From Brienomyrus brachyistius (taxonomy: Eukaryota > Chordata > Actinopteri > Osteoglossiformes > Mormyridae), in the NCBI RefSeq assembly GCF_023856365.1, contig NC_064554.1, forward strand, positions 434,001-498,000: a stretch of 64,000 nt of DNA. The letters are read 5' to 3'. Below, piece by piece: positions 32,244 through 42,090 of the stretch (position 1 is the first letter of the stretch; each line of letters starts with the position of its first letter). The position numbers and the translations under genes were made by a program. The notes under the pieces are model-generated. The model was given only the letters and a program-made list of their open reading frames with translations, had not been told where the DNA came from and ran no database searches.

Positions 32244-33312
32244 ATAAACAAAATTCAGCTACTTACATAGCTTGACTGTATTTCCCTCCTAGTTTAGTTT
32301 AGTTCCTAATTTAATCTATCTGATGAAGCTGAAGGCAGAGCTGGAAATTAGTTTAGTCATGACTTCAGACAAGGGATTCTGTACAATCAGAGATGGAGCT
32401 GCTGGTTGGGCTGGTCATGCTCTGGATGTAAAGTTACAAACTGCTTAATATGTATCAATCTGTTTTATAATGTTCACACAAAAAAGTGCTTTTAATGTGT
32501 TTGCACCTTGTTTCTCCCACAATGTGTATTTGATTCCTTCTTGACTTGGAGGTAAAGAGATTTAACTGGATGGATTTTACTTTTGTGAAGCACTATAGTC
32601 CAAGGCTGAACTGATTATTCAAAGCGTTCTGGTTTTTAAGTAAAACTACTTAATTTAAATTATCTGTAACCCACTTTGCGCCTTTCTAGACTCAACAAAG
32701 CATCATTGCCTACAAAATATGTTACAATTAAATCAGGTAAAGAAGTTTCATTTGGAATTTACTGATCCAGGTTTTCAGAACCACGGACAGCAACTAGATT
32801 TACTGTCATTTAATGGGATTGAAAGAAGAATACACAGGGATGTTTTCATTTGATGTTGTCTTTCTTTTTACTTTTGATATGCCGTCTTCCTCCTTAGCTG
32901 ATATGTGAGGTTGCTGTCAGCTGAGACAAGCTGGTGTGATTTTACGCAGAGTGATAAGTGGGCGGTCCTGATTTAATGCGTACATCACCCTCTAAGAGTC
33001 CCTGATTGGTATCTCTGTCTAATTTTCTGGACACTTAATTCGTTTACCTGATATTTTGCACTAGACAACACAACACATTCACATTCATCACAACCAGGGT
33101 ATTTACACGCTTCACACATTCACACAATTTCCTCCGGCAGGACACGAATCACTGCGCGGCAGCTACTATTCATTCACTTCCCTGGCAGGACTCAGTCCGC
33201 TACCAAGCTGCCCCCGGCAGAGGACCCGGCAGAGAGTTAGCTGCCCGACGGGACAGTTTCCATACACAACCTTATTTATACCTAGGTGGGGCAAATGCCA
33301 ACCAACCCACTT

Positions 33313-33451
33313 GTTTTCACTCCCTTGTGAAAACCCTTTCACTTCCCTGTGAAAGACCTGTGTCTCTGCAGACACCTGAATTTGCTTCCTTGCAAATACC
33401 TGTATTCACCTTCTTGTGAATACGAGGATCCTCCCGTGGATCGCAATCCAC
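33313..33451 (-). other. Array of seven consecutive short hairpins
   Basis: Back-to-back inverted repeats occur with 0-4 bases between them. They are 33313-33334 (8-bp stem), 33336-33355 (7 bp), 33360-33375 (6 bp), 33380-33397 (6 bp), 33402-33423 (8 bp), 33424-33433 (a 10-base palindrome) and 33436-33451 (6 bp). Four loops of six bases are pure pyrimidine on the plus strand (tccctt, ttccct, ttcctt, cttctt), hence pure purine in the viral sense. The stems differ in sequence, so this is a structural repeat, not a simple tandem repeat. It lies in the leader of a retroviral 5' end. An RNA packaging or translation role is inferred only. Confidence 0.8.
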
Positions 33452-33735
33452 TAGCGCTTTTCCCAAAGTTTGTCAAACAACACATATAGATACTATACAA
33501 ACTTAAACATCGACTTGTGATTTAATAAATCAATTTACAATTTTTTTTCCCCTTCAATTTTGGTCCATTGATCGGATTGGGATGTCCAGGCGTCCGTCCG
33601 ACGAGGATGAGATGCTGAGCCGGATCGAGTAACCTTTTTCCTCGCTCCTTGGCTGGCAGTGACATCTCACCGCTCCCTTCTAACAGGACACCTCGTTCCT
33701 CGCCGTCCGTGCGCTCTGGCTGCTCCCTTTCTCCG

Positions 33736-33753
33736 ATCCCGGACGAGCCCCCA
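33736..33753 (-). promoter_or_regulatory. tRNA-Pro primer-binding site
   Basis: The minus strand reads TGGGGGCTCGTCCGGGAT, the standard 18-base site for tRNA-Pro used by many gammaretroviruses. It lies 4 bases after the LTR end. Confidence 0.9.
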
Positions 33754-33757
33754 AATC

Positions 33758-34070
33758 TGTGGAAGAAATTTCTCGAAGTCCGACGTTTAAGTGTTTGACA
33801 GAACTTTATTATTCGATGAGCTCAAAGGGAACAGACACTCAGCAATCATGCGTCTGAAATCGAGGACAAGTCGGATATCTGGACGTTCCAGTTACTTCTG
33901 CCTTTCAAGGTCCAGGCAGCAAAAGGAAAGATTACTGATTAGCATAATCAAGAATTTTCTATTACACTATCCTTATATAAGGGACTTTGGCTTGGATTTA
34001 ATTTATCAGGACACTGTTGATTTAAGGACTTCAAGACACTGTAAACACAGCGGGCAGATACCTGTCCACA
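33758..34070 (-). repeat. ERV LTR
   Basis: In viral sense the unit starts TGTGGACAGG and ends TTCTTCCACA, giving a 6-bp terminal inverted repeat. It contains a TATA box (TTATATAAGG near 33970-33979) and AATAAA (33807-33812) about 50 bases before its end. The PBS position fixes the 3' edge. The 5' edge rests on the inverted-repeat match. Confidence 0.75.
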
Positions 34071-34497
34071 GTGCGTTTCTGCTGATATCTTTCAGATAAG
34101 AGCAGTGCTGATAAATGTCATCAATGAGGTAATCTTTCAAATATGGCAGTTTAAAAAATCTCCTGATATATCATGAACATTGGCTTATCAATAGTCTAAA
34201 TTGAAATAATTTCTGACATAGGTTTGTTTGATGTTTAATTTTGAGTATTCCATTGGGCTGTGCAAATTAAGTATTTAATTTATAGGCACTGACAAATATT
34301 GATTTAACAAATATGTAACCTTTCTACAAAATGAACACTTGTTTGCTAGTTTGAAAATAACAGAATAAACACTGAATATTTTGTAGTTTCATTTAAAAGC
34401 ACCATCATTTAAACACGGTGAAATCTTTCTTATCCAGAGTTACAATAAAAGCAAATCTGCTGAGACTGCGACTGTGTTCTCAAAACCATAAGTTCAT

Positions 34498-34660
34498 CAG
34501 AGGTGGAGACTTCCAGTCCACAGGGAACAAATCCAGACCAAGATTTTGTTTCAACCAACCAGTAGTATAACAAGTCACATTCACAGAGCACTCAACTGGT
34601 TGGTTAAAACAAAATCTTGATCTGGATTTGTACTCTCTGGACCTAAAATCTCCACCTCTG
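34498..34660. mobile_element. hAT-like MITE, copy 2 (163 bp)
   Basis: Starts CAGAGGTGGAGA and ends TCTCCACCTCTG, with a perfect 8-bp TSD AAGTTCAT (34490-34497 and 34661-34668). The arms pair over most of their length ('aaatccagaccaagattttg' against 'caaaatcttgatctggattt'). Same family and same length as 30573-30735. Confidence 0.9.
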
Positions 34661-34668
34661 AAGTTCAT

Positions 34669-37126
34669 ATGCAAAATAAGCCCACTATTTCACTAAAGCT
34701 TCAGGAAAGTCTGTTCAATATAGTACTGTGTTCAAAACCAAATATACAAAAAGACATTTTGCAAGCAAATCCAAACACAAGTGTTATATTCCTATCTCAC
34801 CTCCATTAAATGTACCCAAACACTGACACCCAACCCCATACCCCTCCTTGCTGTGACCCATCACCTGGCGGCTGGTTCTTTGGTTAAACTGGCCTTCCTA
34901 CATTACAGAAACCTACAGCAGCAAAATTCTAGGTGCAATATGATAGCAAACAAAAGAAAACCTGGAACAACTGGCAATGTTCCCCTTTTATCCAGTATGT
35001 AATAGTCACTGGGCTGCATAGAAGGATTCAGTGACCCATGTTCGCTGCCTTTTCAACTGAATATCAGAACATCTTCCAGCAATTCGTCAGCTTCTCGACT
35101 TAATAGTCTTTCGAAATTGTCGTATAATTCCAAGAAATGTGTAAAGCTTCTGAAAAACCCTATTACCTACCTGAGTGTGTAATGACCCTCTGTCCCCTTT
35201 CCTTGATGGAATGGTAAGTCAATAGGAGCTGTCTAAAGCCAGCATTGCTCAAGGCCACATCATTTGCTCCAAAACCGAATAACCTAAGGAGATAATCCTG
35301 CCTGCAAAAAGATGTGATCTTAGCCACAGCTCATTAGACGAGGAGAACCCCATTAAGATTCGGTGCCCTGTCCCAATGCGTGCTGTAAAGACCTTAGTCT
35401 GAAAGTCATATCACCGTTGATAGGTAACTATAGAAATGCACTTTCCTTATGCTACCAGTAGCCTAGAAGTAAGAAGGTCTGTCAGAATTTGATGAACTTG
35501 TCTTCAAAGTTGAGTCATCAGTCCTAACTATGTTTGTTAACACATCAATGATGTGTTAATGATGTGGTCTGAAATTGACTCGACCGCATGGCCTCCACAG
35601 TCACGTAAATAAGCAGAAAATCAGCCACCACTATTCCAGCACCCTCAAAATATTCCCACTTTGGTCAACAAAACATCGAAATGCCCTGAGAGAAATGCTG
35701 GTGTCAGAGGTTAGGTAGGGATGGAGACAGAGCGTGGAGTCGGTGTACAGCAGAGATAAAATACGGGTTAAATGTTCTTTCCACACGGCTATGAAAAGCT
35801 AAAAATCTATCACCTGCCATTTGTACATTGCCTTTGTTTCCAGCTTCGGTTAACTCATTTACCATAATACCACCAGTTTGTCTACTTTCAGCTTTACTGA
35901 GAGTTATTTTAATGATGTTTTTCCGAACCTTGGTAATAAGCCAAACATTTGCCGGGGAGCACAATAGAAGCAGCTTATTACATTTTAGGACATGGTGTCC
36001 TGAACATTTCTGTTAACCGAATAGAGCGAGTTACAGGACAGCCTTTAAACAGCCACCGTTATTCACGCTCAGCGGCCGTCCTGCTGGGAAGCCGAGCAGC
36101 TTCCTGTCTTCTGGCCCCAGTATGCTAATGAAAAATGCTCTTTTTCCATTTGAAAAAGCTCATAATCACACCTTTAAGAGCACTAATAATAAAAATATCC
36201 ATCTGTCTGCCCGTCCGTATTCACCAGTCCCTACCCACTACAGTTACAGGGAAACGGCTCCTTTGGCTGTGGGCCAGTAACTTGCAGAAGAGCTCGCAGT
36301 CCATTTATGGATTCCCGGCACCATCCATACAAGCACAGCTGTGCTGTCACTGCCTGCCAGTGACGACTCAGAACAAGCCCCAGGGACCTCCGCCGCTATC
36401 TGTCAATCAGCTATCAGCTCCAGCGAGAATGTCCACACCTTGTGCCTCCTTTGAAAGGCAAACTGAGCCAGGCTTTCTGACCAATGCAGGCTGTCAGTGT
36501 TGTTTTCCCAATGTTCTGTAGTCGTCGAGTCTATGGGCTGCACCATCCGATGCAAACGGAAAGCAGCTGAACAAGAGGACGTCTCTACACTCAACACATA
36601 CTTCCGGCTACCAGAGAAACATCCTGTTTCAAAGGTGTCCAGACCTTTGGAGTGCTGAAAATGAATGGAGATTTTGTGATGAACGCTCAGAAAATCAGTG
36701 ATGCGTTGCATCCTGAATAACTTGAGATTTAAATGATGATTTTTGTCTCAAACAATAGCAGATGAAGGGACATGGGGTGTAGCTGAGCCCTAAAACAAGC
36801 CCGACAAAAGGATTTTGCGGGGTGATTTAGAGCCAGGCTCCTGTGATTAAATCTGGGAGAAGGACCTGTCACGACCATGAAACAAATGTTACTGTGTTAC
36901 AGAAACAAATTTGCAGTATTCTGAAACATGCTTGTGCAGCAACAGGAGCAAACATGGTAGCTCAGATCCCTTCAGAGCCGCATCCGAAAGGCTCAAGACC
37001 GTTTCATTTACATTTTTATTTAAACCAGATACAGCAAAGCTAGAACGGTACACTGACTGCAGAAATGCGGACACACCACAATTTTTCAAACAGAGCCGGG
37101 GTACTGTACTGTGGTTACTTTGGTTA
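34669..37126. other. No recognised gene; one dispersed repeat
   Basis: About 2.5 kb of mixed composition without coding frames I can support. 34793-34895 repeats at 60566-60670 in the same orientation at about 95% identity ('acccaaccccatacccctcc'). Confidence 0.5.
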
Positions 37127-37796
37127 CTTTGAAAGAGGTGCTGTACTGGGATTTGGCCAGTTTGAATGAGGAACTACACTGGGGTTTGACCAGTTTGAAG
37201 GGGGAGCTACACTGGGGTTTGACCAGTTTGAAGGGGGAGCTACACTGGGGTTTGTCCAGTTTGAAGGAGGAGCTACACTGGGGTTTGGCCAGTTTGAAGG
37301 AGGAGCTACACTGGGGTTTGGCCAGTTTGAAGGAGGAGCTACACTGGGGTTTGGCCAGTTTGAAGGAGGAGCGACGCTGGGGTTTGTCCAGTTTGAAGGA
37401 GGAGTGACGCTGGGGTTTGGCCAGTTTGAAGGAGGAGCTACACTGGGGTTTGGCCAGTTTGAAGGAGGAGCTACACTGGGGTTTGGCCAGTTTGAAGGAG
37501 GAGCTACACTGGGGATTGGCCAGTTTGAAGGGGGAGCTACACTGGGGTTTGTCCAGTTTGAAGGAGGAGCTACACTGGGGTTTGGCCAGTTTGAAGGAGG
37601 AGCGACGCTGGGGTTTGTCCAGTTTGAAGGAGGAGTGACGCTGGGGTTTGGCCAGTTTGAAGGAGGAGCTACACTGGGGTTTGGCCAGTTTGAAGGAGGA
37701 GCTACACTGGGGTTTGGCCAGTTTGAAGGAGGAGCTACACTGGGGATTGGCCAGTTTGAAGGAGGAGCTACACTGAGGTTTGGTCAGTTTGAAGGA
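37127..37796 (+). repeat. 33-bp minisatellite, about 20 copies
   Basis: The consensus unit 'tttgaaggaggagctacact' plus 'ggggtttggccag' (33 bp) repeats about 20 times. Because 33 is a multiple of 3, two frames stay open as 11-residue repeats ([11 protein letters not shown] and [11 protein letters not shown]). They start without a promoter or leader and I do not call them genes. A variant pair ('gcgacgctgg' then 'gtgacgctgg') recurs at 37371 and 37602, exactly 231 bp (7 units) apart, showing a higher-order duplication. Confidence 0.95.
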
Positions 37797-37804
37797 GGTG
37801 TAGG

Positions 37805-37948
37805 CAGGGGCGCCGCTAAGGGGGGGAAAGTTGGGACAATTCTAAGGGCCCACGCCCTTTAGGGGCCCCCAGAGATCTGAATGGGTGTGGTAGGGGGGCC
37901 CAACCTCATATTTTGTCATAGGGCCCAAAATTGCTAGCGGCGCCCCTG
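37805..37948. mobile_element. 144-bp hAT-like MITE in the minisatellite end
   Basis: Starts CAGGGGCGCCGCTA and ends TAGCGGCGCCCCTG, with a perfect 8-bp TSD GGTGTAGG (37797-37804 and 37949-37956). The interior is G/C-run rich. It inserted at the last unit of the 33-bp array. Confidence 0.9.
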
Positions 37949-37956
37949 GGTGTAGG

Positions 37957-39276
37957 ACTAGGATTTGAAGGGTACAGCCTGGAGTTCGTTCTGACTAAAA
38001 ATCTCATGAAGAAGCTCAGCTAGATTTGTCTTGTGCAGTTGAGGGCTTCTGCAACTTCTTCTCTTTGTCACCTAACCTCCATAAATAAGTAAATTCATGG
38101 AGCCCAGGATTGTTGTTGGCTGTGCTTGTGTGCTTTGTAATAGGTAATCTATAGAACTGAATCAATATCCACATGGGTGAACCCTAAAACAGACCAGCAG
38201 CCCACCCAGGGAGTCTCTCGGCACTTCCAGAAGTAACTAAGCATATCAGAGAGTGAATCATAAAGAATTTGCATTCTTTACTGATACTATAAAAGACATG
38301 GCACATTTGTTTTAGGAATTTTTGCAGCTGCAACAGTTGACAATTGCTTTTAAAATCTGTTTTTAAAATAGGATTCTGTAACACAGTCTTGGATGAAAAT
38401 AAAAAGTCTGAGCAAATTGCCACATGGATTGTTCAGTGTGCACAGACAGCAGCCATGTGAGAAGCAAGCATCTGGAGGAGAGCGCCCAGCTTCCGGAAAA
38501 AGCCGTCCCGGTGAGATGCCAATTCTGCTGCGGCAGCTCCTATCCCACCCTCACTCCTGTGCTCCTAAATCTGAGTCTTTAGGTTTTCATCTTTCCTGAC
38601 TACTCCAGTGGGAGGGGCTTTATGTTCTGACATCAACCAAAACCTCATGGCCATGATGTAGTGTATTAGTTGCATCATTATTATGAATCATTAACAGTGC
38701 AGACACTATGAGCAGTTTGCAGACCTCATTTGACCAATCACATGCTTTTGGGGACGAAGGTGCATTACAGGGAGCTAATTCAGCTCAAATTGGGGGTGAC
38801 AGAACCCCACTCCACCCATTACTATTACAAGGATTAAACCTTGGTGCGGTATCACGACGTAAACTGCACAGCATCTTTTCAAGTCAAAATGTGTCAGTAC
38901 AACATTTTCCATGTGACGCAGAAGTCTACGTGACACAAAGTTTGTGAGGGACCGCAGAGAAACGTCAGCATGACCTAATCACTCATCGAAACAATAGCGT
39001 TAAAATGCCCATATCAAACGAACTGGGGCGACGCAAAATGAAATATCACTGCAGCTTCGCTTCATTGTTTCACACTGTCCCGTTAGGAGCAGATGTCGTG
39101 TGCAGCCTGCAGCTGTACTGTATTCAGTCTGTAGCGTCTTTTCTGGATGTAGCTTAATGAGTTTGCTTCTTTTAAAAACGAAAAAGACAGATGCTCTTAT
39201 CATTCACATGACGACGAGCAGGCCAGGGAATATAAAATCCCTCCCCCCACTCTAACCCCAGGGTCATCTTCTGCTG
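37957..39276. other. No recognised gene
   Basis: About 1.3 kb. A TATA-like 'aatataaaatccc' at 39228-39240 lies about 40 bp before the ATG at 39277, where the LINE frame opens. Whether it is a promoter is unknown. Confidence 0.4.
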
Positions 39277-41703
39277 ATGATCGTCCTGGATTGCCTCAGC
39301 ATGCTTGAAACCCCTGTAGGATCACACATGCACATATCACAAAGCTTAAATTCCAGGTGGCCTGAGACAAGCCCTACCCTGGTACGAGATGAAATCAGTG
39401 CCGTTTATATTCCACCACAAGCGGACACGGACACGGCCTTGTGCGAGCTGCATGAGGCGCTCACACAGCACCAGACACAGCACCGGGACGCTGCGCTCAT
39501 TGTGGCGGGGGACTTTAATAGGGCCAACCTCAAACGCGCAGCGCCGAACTTTTATCAGCACATCACCTGCCCCACCAGGGGCGAAAGGACACTGGACCAT
39601 TGTTATACAACGGTCAAAGACGGTTACAAGGCGCAGTCTCGTCCAGCATTTGGAAAATCCGATCACGCCGCCATCTTCCTCATGCCAAAATACAAACAAA
39701 GGCTGAAACAGGAAGTTCCGGCTCAGAGGGAGGTCGCGCGCTGGACGGACCAATCGGTGGCCGTGTTACAGGATGCACTTGACGACGCAGACTGGGACAT
39801 GTTCAGAAACAGCTCCGAGGATGTCAGCGTGTTTACGGAAGCGGTTGTGGGATTCATTGGGAAGCTAGCGGACGATATCGTGGAGAAACAGACTATCAGA
39901 ACGTTTCCCAACCAGAAACCGTGGGTGGATAAAACCATCCGTGACGCCCTGAGATCTCGCACCGCCGCCTACAACACGGGACTTGCGTCGGGGGACATGG
40001 AACCATACAAGGCTGTGTCATACAACGTCCGGAAGGCGGTGAAAGAGGCGAAGCAGCGCTACGGGAGGAAACTAGAGTCACAGCTTCAACAGCGAGACTC
40101 TAGGAGCCTGTGGCAGGGACTAAGGACAATCACGGATTATAAAGCACCAACAACCGGTATGATGAACGCGGACGCGACTCTGGCAGACGAGCTCAACACC
40201 TTCTATGCTCGCTTCGAGGCTGCAGCTAATGCTAACGGCGCTAATGCTAGCGGCGCTACCGGCTGCAGACAGGAAAACACTGCCAGCACCGGAAACGCGC
40301 TCATCATCACTCAGCACGACGTGAGGAGAGCCTTCAAGAAAGTGGACACCAGGAAGGCAGCAGTACCAGACGGCATCTCAGGCCGTATTCTCAGAGCCTG
40401 CGCAGACCAGCTAGCACCTGTGTTCACTGAGGTATTCAACATCTCTTTATCTCAGTCGGTGATCCCCACGTGCTTCAAAGAGTCCATCATTGTTCCTGTT
40501 CCAAAGAAACCACATCCTGCTTCCCTCAACGACTACCGCCCTGTAGCCCTCACCTCAGTAGTGATGAAGTGCTTTGAACGCCTGGTCAGAGACTTCATCA
40601 TTTCTTCATTACCCGACACACTGGACCCACTACAGTTTGCATACCGTCCAAACCGTTCCACAGACGACACAATCTCAAATCTCCTCCACACATCCCTCAC
40701 TCACCTGGACACTAGGAAAGGGAATTATGTGAAAATGCTCTTCATCGACTACAGCTCTGCATTTAACACCATAATTCCCTCCACACTCACCACCAAGCTG
40801 GAGCACTTGGGACTCAGCTCATCCATGTGTCAGTGGATCTCCAACTTTCTAACTGGCAGACCACAGGCAGTAAGGATGGGCGGTCATGTCTCAGCCCCCC
40901 TCACTCTCAGCACTGGAGCCCCCCAGGGTTGTGTTCTGAGCCCCCTCCTGTACTCTCTATACACCTACGACTGCATGGCCACTACCAACTCCACCACCGT
41001 CATCAAGTTTGCTGACGACACTGTCGTGGTCGGCCTGATCACGAACAACGATGAGACGGCCTACCTAGAGGAGATTGGAAATCTGGAGAACTGGTGCCAG
41101 AGGAACAATCTCCTCCTGAACGTCAGCAAGACAAAGGAGCTGATAGTGGACTTCAGTACAAAGCAGGAGAGGAACTACCAGACCCCCGTCATCAACAGGA
41201 GCCCAGTGGAGAGAGTGGACAGCTTCAGATACCTCGGTGTTCACATCACGCAGGACCTGTCATGGTCCTGCCACATCAACACCGTGGTGAAAAAGGCCCG
41301 GCAGCGTCTGTACCACCTCAGACGTTTGAAAGACTTCAGACTGCCCTCCAAGGTGCTCAGGAATTTCTACTCCTGCACCATAGAGAGCATCCTGACGGGA
41401 AACATCACGACCTGGTTCGGGAACAGCACAGTGCAGGACAGGCGAGCTATACAGAGGGTGGTGCGTTCAGCTGAGCGCATCATCCGCACCAAGCTCCCTG
41501 ACCTGCACTCAATCTACACCAAGCGGTGCTGGACCAAGGCCAGGAAGATTGCAAAGGACCTCAGCCATCCCAACAATAGACTGTTCCATCTGTTGCGGTC
41601 AGGGAAGCGCTTCCGCTCCCTGAAGGCTAACACAGAGAGACTGAGGAGGAGCTTCTACCCGCAGGCGATAAGGTCTCTCAACAACACACAAACACAGAAC
41701 TAA
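39277..41703 (+). CDS. Rex1/L2-group LINE ORF, 5'-truncated
   Basis: An open frame of 808 codons encodes a non-LTR retrotransposon protein. From about residue 32 it matches fish LINE ORF2. The endonuclease end comes first (VAGDFNRANL and KSDHAAIFL), but the N-terminal third of the endonuclease is absent. The RT follows with NDYRPVALTSVVMKCFERL, FIDYSSAFNTI (first Asp), STGAPQGCVLSPLLYSLYT and FADD at residues 578-581. Next come VDSFRYLGVHI and the C-terminal tail to FYPQAIRSLNN. No stop or frameshift lies in this part. The first ~30 codons are probably not LINE sequence, so the ATG at 39277 may be fortuitous. Rex1 is the likely clade and L2 the alternative. Confidence 0.8.
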   Translation: MIVLDCLSMLETPVGSHMHISQSLNSRWPETSPTLVRDEISAVYIPPQADTDTALCELHEALTQHQTQHRDAALIVAGDFNRANLKRAAPNFYQHITCPTRGERTLDHCYTTVKDGYKAQSRPAFGKSDHAAIFLMPKYKQRLKQEVPAQREVARWTDQSVAVLQDALDDADWDMFRNSSEDVSVFTEAVVGFIGKLADDIVEKQTIRTFPNQKPWVDKTIRDALRSRTAAYNTGLASGDMEPYKAVSYNVRKAVKEAKQRYGRKLESQLQQRDSRSLWQGLRTITDYKAPTTGMMNADATLADELNTFYARFEAAANANGANASGATGCRQENTASTGNALIITQHDVRRAFKKVDTRKAAVPDGISGRILRACADQLAPVFTEVFNISLSQSVIPTCFKESIIVPVPKKPHPASLNDYRPVALTSVVMKCFERLVRDFIISSLPDTLDPLQFAYRPNRSTDDTISNLLHTSLTHLDTRKGNYVKMLFIDYSSAFNTIIPSTLTTKLEHLGLSSSMCQWISNFLTGRPQAVRMGGHVSAPLTLSTGAPQGCVLSPLLYSLYTYDCMATTNSTTVIKFADDTVVVGLITNNDETAYLEEIGNLENWCQRNNLLLNVSKTKELIVDFSTKQERNYQTPVINRSPVERVDSFRYLGVHITQDLSWSCHINTVVKKARQRLYHLRRLKDFRLPSKVLRNFYSCTIESILTGNITTWFGNSTVQDRRAIQRVVRSAERIIRTKLPDLHSIYTKRCWTKARKIAKDLSHPNNRLFHLLRSGKRFRSLKANTERLRRSFYPQAIRSLNNTQTQN

Positions 41704-42090
41704 TACAACCTGCTAACGCCAATGGACACTATGGACACTCTCATGCACATCTACACTCACATCTGAACTCACATGGTCATGTTTACATCTGGACCCTTGC
41801 ACAAAGTCACTTTAATAAGGCATCTTAAGGCACTTTTTTCATGCATACTTGCACACCATACTTCCTCCACCTAATTTCAATGTGAAAGAATTTCTATTGT
41901 ACAGCATATTTCTATTTTTATTTCTATTATGTACAGTACACTTCTATTTCTACTTCTATTTTATGTAAAGAATTCTCTTTTAGGTCACTGGCGGTCGTGT
42001 AAGCTTCATTTCACTTCATATCGTACTGTGTACGACTGTGTATGTGACAAATAAAATTTGAATTTGATATAAATTTGAATTTGAGGCACA
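39370..42090 (+). mobile_element. Rex1/L2-group LINE, 5'-truncated copy
   Basis: The ORF above, followed by a 380-bp 3' UTR with AATAAA, ends in repeats of 'aatttga' (42052-42085), a typical 3' tail of CR1/L2-group LINEs. The 5' edge near 39370 is estimated from where protein homology starts. Confidence 0.8.

Larger units (their letters stand above)
30744..33052. other. Unassigned intergenic DNA
   Basis: About 2.3 kb without a firm gene. It holds a possible signal-peptide exon (31168-31207) and a CTCF-like site (32230-32243), both listed separately. Confidence 0.4.
33053..34070 (-). mobile_element. ERV 5' end: LTR, PBS and hairpin-rich leader
   Basis: A minus-strand retroviral 5' end consists of an LTR (33758-34070), a tRNA-Pro primer-binding site (33736-33753) and about 680 bp of leader-like DNA. 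No gag, pol or env follows before 33050, and a second LTR was not found. The left boundary is uncertain. Confidence 0.65.

Noticed and set aside
37111..37862. Open frames with 11-residue repeats
   Set aside because: They arise because the minisatellite unit is 33 bp. No unique leader, promoter or transcript signal was seen.
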